A stretch of DNA of 64,000 bases. It comes from Ceratodon purpureus. Its lineage: Eukaryota > Streptophyta > Bryopsida > Pseudoditrichales > Ditrichaceae. The notes beneath the pieces are model-generated. The model searched no databases, was not told the origin of the DNA, and saw nothing but the letters and a program-made list of their open reading frames with translations. The translations under genes were made by a program, and so were the position numbers. Shown here one piece after another: positions 21,330 through 33,792 of the stretch (within the stretch, counting starts at the first letter, position 1; every line of letters starts with the position of its first letter). Location: the NCBI GenBank assembly GCA_014871385.1, contig CM026426.1, positions 55,237,375-55,301,374 on the forward strand, given 5' to 3'.

Positions 21330-22365
21330 AATGGCAGCGACTAACGATGGGGCTCAAGTGCACCCGGCTGCCAATCTGGATAGATAGCGGCAGTAACTAG
21401 GAATAGAATGCGGCCACCAATCCGGGATTCCCGGATCCGAGATCCGGAATTTCTGGATCTCGGTGGGCCACTTGGTCGCTTTAGGATCGATAGGTTTTAG
21501 TATTTAAGCTGGACGTTTTTCCAAGGCCGGGGCCTTGTTTTGTACGCCGTTTTGTTGTTGCAATTGAGAATATACTTTTGGATTTGTTGTGTGGACCGGC
21601 TGGTTGACAGGTCTGTTACCATAATGGTTTGTTGGTACTATTGTCTTCAGTAGTGTTCCGGAGGAGTGTTGAACAGTGGGATAGTTTGGAGAGCGCCCGG
21701 AGAGATTGGAAAGGTGTCAAGCGTCGAGTGTTGATGGTTTTCAGTCCCGGAAGGAGCCTGGAGGGGAGGAGAGACGTACTGCAGCAGGGCTAGTAGTCTT
21801 AAGGACACGGAGGGCCGTGTGTACACCGGAATCCGGAAACGAACTTGTCGCTTCCTGTAGATGCGATTAAAGCCGGATTTCCTACTGCGAACCAATCTGG
21901 AAGGGAGATGATATAGTTAGGGTACCGTACAACCGTAAGGTGATGTCGTTGTAGTATGATTTCCGTACCCATAACCGGCACTGAGTAGCTATCCGAACCG
22001 GTACCTAGCCATAGAGAAGGATTATTACTCCACTCTCCGGGTGGTAGATAGGAACAGTGGGGTGTCCAGCCACTTAAAGTCACGGGACAGTGGAGAATCC
22101 AGCCACCTAAAAGGATAGATGGATCAGTGGAAACCGGCCACTAGTCTAAAAAGCCAGAAAATAGGAACGAGGCAACAACTACCGGATCAAGCCAACCGGT
22201 CGAAAGACGGAATACGGTTGGATTCGGGTGGTGATTTCCGTTATGATCTAAAAGGAAGAAAACTATAGGTCTTCGTGGGAACGAACACGGAGTGGTTTAC
22301 TTTGGAGGGTAATTAGAGTGGCTTAAGTGCCTTTCGGAGGAATACGGATACCACGTCGTGCTACA
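21330..22365 (+). repeat. LTR-like segment 1 of LTR-C
   Basis: It shares CTAACGATGGGGCTCAA, GGGCCACT, a TATTTAAG promoter-like site (about 21510), GGAGAGATTGGAAAGGTG and the terminal run GGATACCAC.TCGTGCTACA with 23240–24428. The copies are diverged but collinear. Confidence 0.75.
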
Positions 22366-22374
22366 TGTGATTTT

Positions 22375-22393
22375 TGGCGCCGCTGCCGGGGAT
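22375..22393 (+). promoter_or_regulatory. Primer-binding site, tRNA-Asp-like
   Basis: TGGCGCCGCTGCCGGGGAT lies 9 bases after the end of LTR-like segment 1. It closely matches the plant retrotransposon primer site for tRNA-Asp (TGGCGCCGTTGCCGGGGA), which fixes the plus orientation. Confidence 0.8.
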
Positions 22394-23239
22394 CTATATG
22401 ATTTCCTTTCTGTCTATACAGGAGGCTACCTAGTTCCGGAAGGCATCCGGATCGGATCCGGTTTCCAACCGGATAAATTTGAATTCAAGGGAGACGGAAG
22501 GACAGAGAACATCCGGCCCCAAGTAGAGAAGCAAAAGAGACATGGAGGATATACCGTCAAGCACAAGGAGATGGAGATTTCAGGAGACCGGAAGGCTTCA
22601 GACAACCGGAGTAGCACTTCTGCCGGAAGTTTCAACCGGAAGTGGTATCCGGACTTCCGGACTTCCGGATATCAAGTCCAACCGGCTCAATCCAACACTA
22701 CAGTTGATGAATTCCGGATGACAATAGGCAGACCGGAAAGTGTTCGCGAGGACGCTCACAGGCAGGGAGGGGGCTATGTCTGAAGACGTTCCCACATGTT
22801 TCCGGAAGTAAGCATAAATTTCCGGCTAAACCGGAAATTATAGTGTTTCTAGAAAACTAGCTAGATAGGAATATTAGAAATATGATAGTTTTAGCTAATA
22901 AGACGGTTGGGAGAAACTAGAAGCCATAACCAGACATGGTGGCACAAGTCTTTGATATCGGCTAGCCGGACGGTTCCGGTCGGACTGCAAGTTTCCAGAA
23001 TCCGGAAATCTGAAGCCCGGAAATCCGAAAATCTGGACTCCGGAAGTTTGGAAATCCGGAATCCAGAATCTGTTGGACGAATACCGGAACTCAAGAATAG
23101 TTGATGGGGCTAGCTCCCACACTGACCGGTACCTCAAAGCCGGTAGGTAGATGTCCAAGATGCCGGAAGTCTAGCTCTTCTATAATTCCGGATCAGGTAA
23201 GAAGTAGAAATAGGTAGTTAGAAATCTCCCAACTCTTAG

Positions 23240-24428
23240 TAGCAACTAACGATGGGGCTCAATTGCACCCGGCTATTAACAGGGAGTTAGATATAGTGAT
23301 TTGTTGTTGTTGAGATCCGGAAGTTTCAGATCCTGAATCCGGAAGTTTGAGATCCAGAATCCGGAAGTCTCAGATCCAGAAACCGGATCTCAGATCTAGA
23401 AACCGGATCTCAGATCTAAATTCCGGATCTCAGATCTAGATCTCAGATCCAAAATTCTAGGATCTAGTGGGCCACTAGGCTGCGAGAACTCTAGGTAGGA
23501 GATAGTACTTAAGCCAGAAGTTTTCCCAAGGCTTGCACCTTGTTTTTGTATTCCATTAGCTTGTGAAATTCAGAATATGTTTTGAGAAACTGTTGGAGTT
23601 TGAGCGAGTGACGGTTGCATAGCAGGTCCATTGTGGTTCCGGTTGGAAGTACCATTGTTGCCGGTAGGATTCAGGAAGTGTGTTTTCCGGTTGAGTGAAT
23701 CAGGAGAGCGCCCGGAGAGATTGGAAAGGTGTCAAGCGCCGAGTGTTGACGGTTTCCAACGTCCGGAAGGAGCCTGGTAACAGGGACAAAAGCGTGACTA
23801 GCCAATCGGAAACCGTCCGAAAGGAGTAACAGTGTAGAAACAGTACTTGCAGCCGGACCGGAATGTCATTGTAGTATAGGATTCCGTCCCTGTATGCGGT
23901 ACTGAGTAGCCATCCGGCCCGGTAAAGTAGACATACGGAAATCATACCATCCGGTTGTTAGAATAGGACCAGTGGGTGTCTAGCCACTTTAAGTTACGGG
24001 GCAGTGGTTGTCTAGCCAATTTAAGTCACGGGACGGTGGAGAATCCAGCCACTTTAAAGCATAGACGGATCAGTGGGAACCGGCCACTAGTCTAAAAATC
24101 CAGAAGTTTCTCGAGTAAACTGTAATAGACGTCCGTCCAAGTACCATCCGGTAAGGGATTTGGGACAGATGGTAACTAGAGTGGACGGATGGTAACCGTC
24201 TGGGAGCCGGTATCCGGACGGATCCGGATCTAGAGGGTGAAAATCCGGAAGTCCACACTGGTAGGGAATCCGGTTGGCTAGGTGCCGGCCGGGGAAAGGT
24301 AGCTTATTGTCTAATAGAGGGAAAACTATAGGTCTACGTGGGAACGAACATGGAGTGGTTTACTTTGGAGGGTACTTAGTGTCAATTAAGTGCCTTCCAA
24401 ATGAATACGGATACCACCTCGTGCTACA
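23240..24428 (+). repeat. LTR-like segment 2 of LTR-C
   Basis: Collinear diverged copy of 21330–22365, ending in the same GTGCTACA. It carries extra short CCGGATCTCAGATC repeats near 23340–23450. Confidence 0.75.
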
Positions 24429-24433
24429 AATAT

Positions 24434-25008
24434 CCGTACAAATTTATTACATTCTAATAAGAAAGTAGAAATTTATGGTTCATTCATATAATTTTAAAAA
24501 ACAAAATACATAATTCTAGGATTCAAACAGATCGTCTTAAATCAATGATCATAATGATTGTAGTATTAATATATAATATTAAGTAAGGCTCTAGATGCTT
24601 GTTCTCCTATACAATCTCATTCATAAATTCTAAGATCCAATCACAATATTTTACCCTTATAAATAACAATTAGTTCAAGTAGCATGTGAAATGTATTAAA
24701 CTAAAACAAATCAATCAATGTTGTACCCCAACTAATATTCATATATTACTGAAAGACTTCAGAAAAAAAAACAAAAAAATTTAGGTTTATTAAATTTATA
24801 TAAGTTTAATATGTTGAATATGGAACCTCTACGTATTTGATAGACATAATATTCCGAAAAACATATATGAAGTTAATATATTAGCACCAAATATGATTAC
24901 ACTGTGAGCAATAAAACTATGGCATCAAATATGAATATACTATTAGCAATGACACTGAATTTACTATGCTGTAGTAAGGACTCATACTTAAGCAAACGTT
25001 ATCGTTAT
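24434..25008. other. AT-rich spacer between LTR-C and Ty3-B
   Basis: No gene. It is homologous in patches to 18090–18430, the other copy of the duplicated spacer. Confidence 0.6.
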
Positions 25009-25013
25009 GTTCT
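25009..25013. repeat. Target-site duplication of Ty3-B (left)
   Basis: GTTCT, repeated exactly at 61266–61270. Joining across the element restores homology with the spacer at about 18440. Confidence 0.92.
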
Positions 25014-25686
25014 TGTTAGCCAGGATTCTATCGATGGAGAGTGTGAACGCACGAAGGGGACTAGGAGTACTATAGACGGATATTAGGTTGGGGTTGATAC
25101 CTAGACGACCAGGTCGTTAATTGTCAGGGCGGGCCGGGTGTCTCGAGTCTCGGACAGTGGAGTCTTAGGTTTTGGGAAAGGGAGAGTCTCGGTGGAGCGA
25201 AGCAGGGGAAGGACCAGCGAGGTGTTGGTCTCGGCGAGGGGTTTCTGTAGATGGATCAAGCAAATCTCAGGGGCGTCTCCATTACCATGGAGTTTATGGA
25301 GTCAAGGGAGACAATAGGCGTATGCGGGTGTGGGAGGCGCAGCTGAGAGTAACAGTTGCAAGGAGTAGGGAATAGAGGAAAACCGTAGACAGACAAGAGA
25401 ACAGCAACAGCAGCAAATAGAAGGAAAGAGAAAATGCAATGATCGAATAGGTTGTCTTTTAAGAGTAGCTCGAGGTGCTGTGAGTACAAAATGGAAAGCT
25501 GACTGTCCCTCGCGTTATGGCCGGCAACTAACCTAGCACTACGCTCTAGTGAAAATCTGAGAGACGAATACCCTAACTTCGATCCTTTTTATGCTATTCA
25601 GGGACGCCCTTGGAATGCGCTGTGACTCCTAGTCCCTACAGCCGGTGCCGTCCACGACTTGCAGTTGGAGTAGTTTCCAGGTAACA
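25014..25686 (-). repeat. 3' LTR of Ty3-B
   Basis: A 673-bp repeat, TGTTA...TAACA, differing from 60592–61265 at about five bases and one indel by eye. Confidence 0.95.
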
Positions 25687-25734
25687 TTTTGCCGTCCCTT
25701 TGAGCTTGCATTCTGTCCTCGAAATGCAGGTGTC

Positions 25735-28017
25735 TTAGTTTTTAGAAGGTTGGTGTGTGGGACGTCTGACGGGGCGGGTGGCTTCACGTGGTATCTGAAC
25801 CTGTCTTCTTCGTGGAGCTTGGTCATCGTAGATGGCCGCAATCGCCGCTGCTACTCCTCTGTGAATTAAATTGTGCTTGGATCGTGAAGTAGCTGCGTGT
25901 TGATAGACGTCGTAGACGGTCTTCCTTAGGATTTGGTTGCAGGCTGGACAGTTGACCTGATCTGCTTCAGAGTCAGCGTAACGAGCAGCCAAGTCAGGAT
26001 TATCCCTGAAATACTTCATGACCTGTTCTCTCGCTGTCTCTAATTCTTCTTCCGCATCACTGCTGTCACTGGCTTCCAATTCCAAATTATACTCTTCTTC
26101 TAATTTTTTCAAAGCATCTTTATCAAATTTGAAAGTCGGAGGGCGGGAATTTACCAGGGGCGAGGACTGATGCGTTGGCTCCAAGGATGATGCAGGGGGG
26201 ATAGGTGATGGCAGCGGGGTCTCCTCAAGGTCCGTGAATTGATCCGGGATGTCAACCTGTTCTGCTGGATCGTGGAAGCTTGGGGCAGTCATTGGCTGAG
26301 ATGGACCCGGCTCTACGATAATCGTCAAGGGCTCCTCTTCACTCGGCCTCTGAGGCGATAGGTACATTCTTTTTCCTTTTTCTTCTTCCATGATGTGCGC
26401 ATCCTGCAGCTGCTGGTCCATAGCCTCCATGTTGGGCTCTTAGTGTTCTAAGTCCAGGGACGCCATAGCTTCAACGATGCATGCGTTTAAAAATTCGGGT
26501 GATGGCTATTCTGACGTTGGTGGGTGCAGTCAAAGCATTCGGGATGCATTGGTGGCTATGGCGTGTGTGGCTGTATGAATCCACCCTATTTTGTTCACCT
26601 CGAATGATTCGCGTATCTGCTCCAGGTTTGCCCTCTCCTGTTGTAGCATCTCTATCTCTGCAATGTTGGGCTGTGTGGCTTGCGCAACCTTGTCGGCGGT
26701 GAGCTGCTTGTACTTTGCCATGTTGTCATCGTTGAGCTGCTCCAATTTTTGTATTTTTTCTTGCAACCACGCCTTGTCCTCGGCGAGCAGGTCCACCTGA
26801 TCGTGTGCGTCGGTAAGCTCCAATTCCAAGCTGGCCACATGGCTGCGCAGGTTTGTCAGGGTGCTCTGTAGCTCCTCTATCTGCTGTCAAAATTCAGCTC
26901 TTCTGGTCTCTAGTGTCTGGTTCGCTTGAACCTGAGCAGCTTGGATTGCTTGGGCGGCTTTTCGTTTGGTGCGCTCCTCCTGCTCGCGGTAAGCCATGGT
27001 AAGTCCCTTCTTCTCCTGCTTGGTGCTGTGTACCATGTGCAACAGGGCTTCGAGTGTTTTGGTGAGTGCCGTTGTCTTGGCGTGGAGTTCCATTGTTCGG
27101 GGCCCCCATGCTGGATCCTTCGTTGCCACCGCTACCACCCCCCCGGTCGTCTGCTCCAACACGCGTTGGCGCTTGGTGCTGGGCCCTGGCATGGATGGCT
27201 CTGGCTGCTGAGGCATCGGCAATTTGCGCTGGATGTCGAGAAACGACCCCATGGCTGGTCCCTGCTGATGACGGTGATGATAGGCAAGATAGTGAGTGAT
27301 GTACGCTGTTAGAAAGGGACCGATCGGGCTGGAGTAGTTCAGGTTGCGTCAGTGACCTCTCAACTGGACTCTGAAGTTATCGTCAACCAGGGCGCCCTAG
27401 TTGATTTTCACTCCCTGATCGGCCATGAACAATAACAAGAGCTGGGCGGGGGTTATGCCATTGCAGTCATTTTTAAAGAACACTTGGCTGAGGATCCCCC
27501 GCATCCGAGCGAACCATAGCTCAGGTAGAATTTTTTCCAAAGCAAAGACATCATAGCGCTTGTCATCACGGAGAGGAAGATGATTTACCAGTGTGTCGAG
27601 GTCGGGCTGTGGGTGCCCACACTCCGGACTCCACTCTGTGACCCTCGTGCCGTCCCATCCGAAGAATGCGTAGAGGTAACGGCTGGAGTACTGCACGAGG
27701 ATGTTGTTGACATAGCCCGAGGGATAAGGTTCGTCTTCGCTCCTCTGGCGCATGGACTGCATGAACTCGTTGCAGTACAAAACATCTATCTCCCCTTTCA
27801 TGAGCGTCCAGAACTTCACCATCTTCGTCTTTGTTGTCCAGATCTCATCGGCCCTGCGCTTCCACTCGTGGATGTGCTTGGGCACGTAGAAAGGAGGTAC
27901 CTTCTTCCGAGAAGTAGACGCGGCCATGGTGGCGGCCACGGCGAGGACTGTGGGCGACAATGCAGCGGAGAACAGCGAGGAGGATAGGAGAGAGAGCAGC
28001 GCCTGGCCCCTGGGCAA
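25735..28017 (-). pseudogene. Ty3-B ORF3: coiled-coil protein with C2H2-like end
   Basis: A post-pol reading frame in the position where some plant Ty3 elements keep an env-like gene. Blocks are 28017–27397 (HIHEWKRRADEIWTTKTKMV..., SEDEPYPSGYVN, FFGWDGT), 27252–26887 and 26838–26530 (coiled coil, VDLLAEDKAWLQEKIQKLEQ), and 26430–25735 (acidic, ending CPACNQILRKTVYDVYQH...H and an Arg-rich tail). An in-frame TAG follows KIN near 27397, where Ty3-A has Trp, and other stops separate the blocks. I see no signal peptide or membrane segment, so it does not look like an envelope protein. The function is unknown. Confidence 0.7.
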
Positions 28018-28035
28018 TGGTGAAAATACAAAGGG

Positions 28036-29450
28036 TCAGTACGCGAATGTTGGAGAGAGCACTAGTGTAAGGCAGGGAGACTGGGGAGGGGAAGAGGAGG
28101 CGCTTGGCGGCGGGGATGTGACAAGAGTGGCCTCTGGGTGCGGCACCTCACCAGCCCTTGGTGGTTGTGAGGCTTCATGATATGACTTGGACGTCCGCGA
28201 TGATGGTGGCGGCTGGATCCGCCTAAGACGGCGGGGACGAGACAGGGCTGCTGTCTTGTCCATGGGCTGTCCCTGATAATCATGGTTGGGTATAGGAAAT
28301 GGGACAGCTTGTATGAGATTTATACTGATCTCATTGAGTGGATTTTGAGAGGATGGTTGGGAATTATCATCCTGGACGTCAGAGTTGGAGGTGCTAGGCT
28401 CCTGGTCTCTGTCATTTGCCAAATGATTGTTAATTTCTCCTAAGCTAAGAGTAGGTGATAGGTGCTGGGTTGCTGTATGGTAGTGTTTCAACTTGCTTGC
28501 ATTCACCATGGTAGCTTGGGCGTCATAGTTGTCACTATTAAGTAGTAACACAGTATTGTTAGGAAGTACCAGTTGGACTCGATAAGGCCCATGCCATACA
28601 GACTCGAACTTGGTCTTTTTAAGTTTGGGATCCTGGGGACACCATAAGACAAGGTCCCCTTTTTGGAAGACACGGAGGGGTTGGGAGGCTTGGAAATATT
28701 GGGCGCTGATTTTTTGTTTCTGAAGAATGTTCTGTATTGCAGATTCTCTAAGCTCCTCGAGGTGATGGATATCTTGCATTCTCGCCGCCAATACTCGGTG
28801 AGGTGTGTAGTCCCTGGGTTGTAAGCTGGTGAATGTAGGGGCAATATATTCTGTAGGAAGCAAAGGCTGGGTACCGTAGACTAACTCAAATGGACTTGCC
28901 TCTGTCGCGGTTTTTGTTGCTACTCTGTAGGCCCATAGGGCTGCTGGCAGACAGTCGTCCCAATCGACCTTGTTGGCATGGATGAATCGTTTTAACATGC
29001 GAATCAGAGTTTTGTTGGTGGATTCAGCTTGTCCGTTGCCTTGAGGGTAATAGAGTGTGCTGGTCCTATGAAATTTGTCCTAAGTGCTTTGGCCTCGACC
29101 CACTTAGTGGTGTAGTCAGCGGCGACCAAGATGTACTTGAATCCCTGGCGGGTGGCAGGCCGAATTGGTCCCACAAAATTCAAACCCCATCTTAAGAAGG
29201 GTCCCAAGGGAGGTATCGACTTCAGAGGGACTTTGCCCTGGTACTGATAATTTGTGGGGGCAATTTGACAAGCATGGCAGTTCTTTACGTAATTATGGAC
29301 GTCTTTATGCAATGTAGTCCACCAATATTTGGCCGTTAAAATTTTCTTGATAGTAGTATTAGGTCCCTGATGGCCTCTAGCAGGGCCGTCATGAAGGTGG
29401 GATATGATTTCATGTTGCTGTCTCGTGGCTATGCTGATTCGGGTTTCTCC
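28036..29450 (-). pseudogene. Ty3-B integrase, internally deleted
   Basis: The zinc-binding part (HDGPARGHQ...C..C) is followed by the core segment [11 protein letters not shown] with the first catalytic Asp replaced by Asn (LDFIGPI in Ty3-A), and [16 protein letters not shown]. The frame then jumps directly to [17 protein letters not shown]. About 45 residues are missing compared with Ty3-A, including the segment with the second catalytic Asp. The C-terminal part (FQKGDLVLW, MVNASKLKHYH) and a Pro/Ser-rich tail extend to a stop at 28036. Confidence 0.85.
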
Positions 29451-29471
29451 GTCAGGTCCACGGCGATAAAG

Positions 29472-31283
29472 TTAACCTTGTATGACCGCATAGGGAAGGG
29501 TGCTGCGGATAAAACTGATCTTTCTGGTGCCCGTGAATTCTGCAGGGGCTTTGCCGGTAGTCAAATACTGTATATACTGGGATCTCCAGTCCGGGGTTGT
29601 CTCTGGTGCCACTGTTGCGCCTTCGATGTATGAGTCATTGAAAGAATTGTCGATGCCATCCTCGGAGGCTGTGGTGTCTTTGGACAGATAGTCGGCTACT
29701 ATGTGGCGTCTACTTGGGACATAGACGACTTCGAAGTCGTATTCCAGCAGGATGCTGATCCAGCGTGCAACTCGACCACTAACTAGCGGCTGATTAACCA
29801 GGTATGACAAACTGTGATGATCTACTATAAATCTGAATTTGTTACCCAATAGGTAGTGGCGGAATTTTTTGACAGCGTAGATCATTGCTAAAGCTTCTCG
29901 CTCCGTGGTGGAATACTTTTGTTCTACAGTGTTTAATAGCCTACTTGCATAAGCGACCCGCTGGTCGTGTTTACCGGTTAGGTTTTGAACGAGCATGACG
30001 CCGACGGCGACATTAGAAGCATCAGTATGTACGTGAAATGGTTTGGTCCAGTCGAGTGCAATTAATATGGGGGCACTAGAATAGGCTATCTTGATTTTTT
30101 CTAACGCTTCTTGAGCTGCGGGTGTCCAATCCTTAGGATAACTATAGCAAGCATGGTTCAACGCTGTGATCGAAGCGGTGATGTGAGCCAGCTTCTCTAT
30201 GTAGATCCTATTGAACTGAGCTAGGCCAAGGAGGCGATGTACCCCTTTTTGATTCACCGGTGACGTCATGTTGACTATGTCTTGTATTTTCTCTGAATCC
30301 GGTAGTTTACCATGTTTACAGACAATATAGCCCAAGATAATGCCGGCGAAAAATAAGAACATACATTTGTCGGCCTTTAGGCTGACTCCGTTGGATCTAC
30401 AGGCGTCAAATATTTGTCTAAAGTGAGAAATGTGGTCGTTCATGGAACCGTAGACCGTACCATTGTCGAGATATATGCAAAAGAATTGTTTCAAAAATGG
30501 TCGGAATATGAGTTCCATTACTCTTGAAATGTCATGGGTGCATTCTTTGCTCCGAACGGCATTCTCTCGAATTGGTACGGTCCCCATTTGGTAGAGAAAG
30601 CTGTTTTATTTTTGTCGTGGTCGGCCATGGCGACCTGGTAGTACCCCGAAAAACAGTCTAAGAATGAATACATTTTGTGACCGGCGACTTCATCAATAAT
30701 CTCCTCCATATAAGGTAATGGATAGTAGTCTTTTCTGGTGGCTGCATTGAGTTTGCGAAAATCCATACAGATTCTCAGCGTTCTGTTTTTTTTTGGAATG
30801 ATTACCATTGGTGATAACCATGGAGCGGAGTCGACGGGAGAGATGAATTTGGCTTCCAAGATTTTATCAAGTTCAGCTTTAACTCGAGTAGCATAGTTGG
30901 GGTTCACCTTTTAGATCTTCGTGGCCCCAAGCGAAGATATCATGGTATTCATGGAACAGCTTGATGGCTTCGTGCTTGCGTTCTGTTGGGGCTTCTGCGT
31001 TGATTTTGACGAACTTGGGTTCGGTTGCGGTGCCTAAGTTAACTAACTCAACTTTATCTTTGGCGCCATGGGACCAGCCGTTGATAGTGTGATGTTTTAG
31101 TGCCTGGGATGCCGGTGGGGCGTTGACCTTGACCGCCTCTTGGACTTCTTGCTTGAAGTGCGCAGGAATATCGAACTTTTCTCGCTCTTGAGCGAAGCTG
31201 GCTAAGTGGATTTCCGCTAAGGGGACCAAATTGGGGTCGGCGTGGAGTACTAATGCTTCTTGTTCTGGAGATAACCCCTTCAA
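29472..31283 (-). pseudogene. Ty3-B reverse transcriptase / RNase H
   Basis: The RT fingers and palm are recognisable (YPLPYMEEIIDEVAGHKMYS, FERMPFGAKNAPMTFQ). The catalytic box reads YLDNG instead of YLDDG, losing one metal-binding Asp. A frameshift near 30530 and a stop/frame change near 30900 break the frame. RNase H follows (FHVHTDASN, TEREALAMIYAVKKFRHYL), then VADYLSKDT. Confidence 0.9.
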
Positions 31284-31370
31284 CCAGTTGGTGCCTGCAT
31301 GGTGTCGGATTTGGTCGGCTTTGGCGCGGGTGACGCACCTGTCGACTGGGATGACAATGGTTCGTCCTTG

Positions 31371-33063
31371 TCAATGTATACAAATTTGATTTCGGGCCCA
31401 GTCATGTATGGCGTTCATGTCTCTCAACCAAGGACGTCCTAGAATTATGGGAAAATTACTTCGATCTGGGATTTCTATGATTACAAATGTTGCTGGTGTC
31501 GTGACGCCATGGGTGGTTATTGCTACTGACAACAATATTCCTAGTGGCGTGACAGGGGCGTCATTGGCCATTCAAAGAATGAACTGTGCGGCTTTGGGGC
31601 GTGGAAGCCCCAGATTTTCCCTTAGTTGGTTGCTCATGACGTTGACGCCTGAGCCCCCATCGACCAACACATTGGTGAGTTCAAATTGCCCCAGTTGGAT
31701 GCGAATGACCGCACCATTGGGGTCTAAGGTCGTGGAGTTAACTTCTATGACGCTGGCATCTTTTGGTCGACTAGGAAGAGCGGCCTATTGTAGATATTTA
31801 TGGGATTCTGGACTAATTTGAATGAGTTTGGACAGCGTGATGGTGACATTAGTGCTGTCGATGACTTGTTGGAGGCTCATTGGTGGCGGCGTTTCTAATT
31901 CTTCCTGTAGGTCTTTTCGAATTTGGTGTAGTCTTTCCCAATGTTGTGGCGGGAATGGTTTTCTATGTTCAACCGCATGATCATCTGATTTTCCAGGTAG
32001 CGTAGCTTGCGACCTTGTGGACACCACAGCCGTGGTAATAGTCGCGACCTTAGTCCCTGCTCCATGGACTTCAGTGATGGTGACTCCCCCTCTCCTTGGA
32101 GTTGGTCCCTACTCGTCCTTGGGCTGCGTGTTGGAGTTTTGTTTTGTTGATGCCTATCGTTGGCGGACCAAGGTGCAGTTCATTCGGCGATGGTGAAGGG
32201 ACCCGCATTTCCAGCAGCCATCATTGCGTGCCGGTTGGAACGCGTCGACTTCAATTTCCTCTGCTTGCATTGCTGCTGTGGAGGTTCTGGGGCGCCTTCC
32301 GTCGTCATGACGTGTATTTGTGTTGGCAAACCAACATCGCCCGCCATATATCTTTCCACAATTACTACATGGAGCCGGGGTCATTCTGGTGTCTGGTCGT
32401 AGTGTTGGCAGAGGTAGTAGTGGTGCTTGTAGTTTGTAAAGAGCGCCTAGTTCCCTACTGATGTCATTGGCAGCATCCAGGATGTCCTGTAATTTTTTCA
32501 CACCGCGGATCATTATACCTTGCTGAATCCACGGTAATAAGCCTTTCTTGAACCATTCACAAAGATAATCTTCTTCAGATTTCTGGTTGAATTAATCAGC
32601 CAGTTGTTTAAACCAATCATAAAATTTGTCAACCGGTTTGTCTTTGTTCTCAGTAATGCTTCCAAGGGCTCGTAGGATTTCTGAGCTAGTTTTTAGTTTC
32701 CGAAATTTGTGCAAGAAACTAGCCTCCATTTCTTCCCACGTGGTCAGCGGGTGTTCGGTTTCGAAATCAATATACCAGTTGATGTGGTTCCCTTGTAACG
32801 TTGTCCCAAATATGTTTTGTAGATCTGCTGGATTGGTTACCTCGTTAGTCCTCGCTATGTCTTTAAACCTTCCCATGTGCCAATCAGTATCGGCGGAATC
32901 ATCAAACACTGGGTATGGGATTTTGGGTAACTTTGTGAAATAGTCATGACTCCCCATACTATGTGATGCGGCCGCCGTTGGGTTTTCTCTTGGAATAGTG
33001 GCCGACCTTAGTACCTCTGCCGGTGCTTGAGTGGCTTGTCCTGCAAGATCCAAGTTTGGTCCA
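31371..33063 (-). pseudogene. Ty3-B gag (3' part) and protease
   Basis: The capsid part reads from the Ty3-A junction at 33063 and stops at TAA 32592–32594 (KQLAD stop). The same frame then continues (SEEDYLCEWFKKGLLPW) through two zinc-knuckle-like motifs (CSNCGKIYGGRC, CWKCGSLHHRRMNC). The protease region (about 31370–32030) retains a flap-like segment and the ILGRPWLRDMNAIHDWARNQ block. The 5' end of gag lies at 60300–60522. Confidence 0.85.
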
Positions 33064-33730
33064 TGTCACCACACAAGTGGCGGCCCGAACTGAAGTCGAG
33101 GACGGCATCAGCGGGCCACGACTCCCAGTCTCTACGGTCTCCAGGGACGGCAACCATAGTATAAAAGTCTAGGTTTTAGTCGCCAAAGATCTCTCTGAAT
33201 CCGACTCTGAACTAGGAGCTAGGTTTCTGACTCTCTCCAGGCCACGGCCGTGAGCAAGAGTCTATTTTGTACTCCTGAAACTCTGTTTCTTTGGACGACC
33301 TCTAATAGAAAAGACTATGCCTTGATAAAAATCTACTGTGCTCTGAATCACCTGCTTGCTGCTCTTGCTTTCTCTTGTATCCTTCCTTCGCTGCCTTCTC
33401 TTCCGCCCCTTTCTCGCATTCAACTCTTACTCTTTCCCTGAACGATGAAGTGCCTCCTCTCGATACGCTGACCTCGCTGAATCCTGAAACACCAAGGACT
33501 TCCTACACCGTCTCTAGCACCGAGGACCTCAGGGGACCAAGGACCCCTCGTCTCCTCGCTGGACTAACCCTAACGGTTGGAAGTCCGGCTCCCTTGATAT
33601 CCGGTAAGACAATCCGGGTATCCCCGTGCCCTGCCGGTTCTCACATATCAACCCACTTGCTCCAAACTCGACCCCAGTACACTTAGACTCTCCCCTGATC
33701 ATTGCCTCCATAGGACCACCTCGGCTAACA
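33064..33730 (+). repeat. 5' LTR of Ty3-A
   Basis: A 667-bp repeat with a TATAAAAG promoter-like site near 33161. It differs from 59634–60299 at about 12 bases and one indel by eye. Confidence 0.95.
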
Positions 33731-33733
33731 TTT

Positions 33734-33752
33734 TGGCGACCATGCTGGGGAT
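33734..33752 (+). promoter_or_regulatory. Primer-binding site of Ty3-A
   Basis: TGGCGACCATGCTGGGGAT lies three bases after the 5' LTR. Ty3-B has the same sequence on the minus strand next to its own 5' LTR (about 60570–60588). I cannot name the primer tRNA with confidence. Confidence 0.65.
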
Positions 33753-33792
33753 GGAAATTTGATCTAGGGGAGATCAAGACCAACGTCAAATC

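Larger units (their letters stand above)
18842..24428 (+). mobile_element. Rearranged LTR retroelement (LTR-C)
   Basis: The left edge begins TGTGGAAAG and the right edge ends GTGCTACA, giving TG...CA ends. AATAT lies on both sides (18837–18841 and 24429–24433). Composition changes sharply at both edges and the interior is rich in CCGGAA motifs. Inside are a broken coiled-coil ORF, two related LTR-like segments (about 21330–22365 and 23240–24428) and, just after the first, a tRNA-Asp-like primer site. No protease, RT or integrase remains. It is either an element with a very long ORF-bearing LTR and a truncated 3' LTR, or a recombinant of tandem elements. Confidence 0.7.

Noticed and set aside
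25735-28017. Envelope gene in Ty3-B
   Set aside because: The ORF is in the env-like position but has no signal peptide, membrane helix or cleavage site. It is coiled coil with a zinc-type motif.
33250-33686. Small frames inside the Ty3-A LTR (repeated at 59819–60255)
   Set aside because: Present in both LTRs as expected for repeated sequence. They overlap one another in different frames and show no conserved domain.
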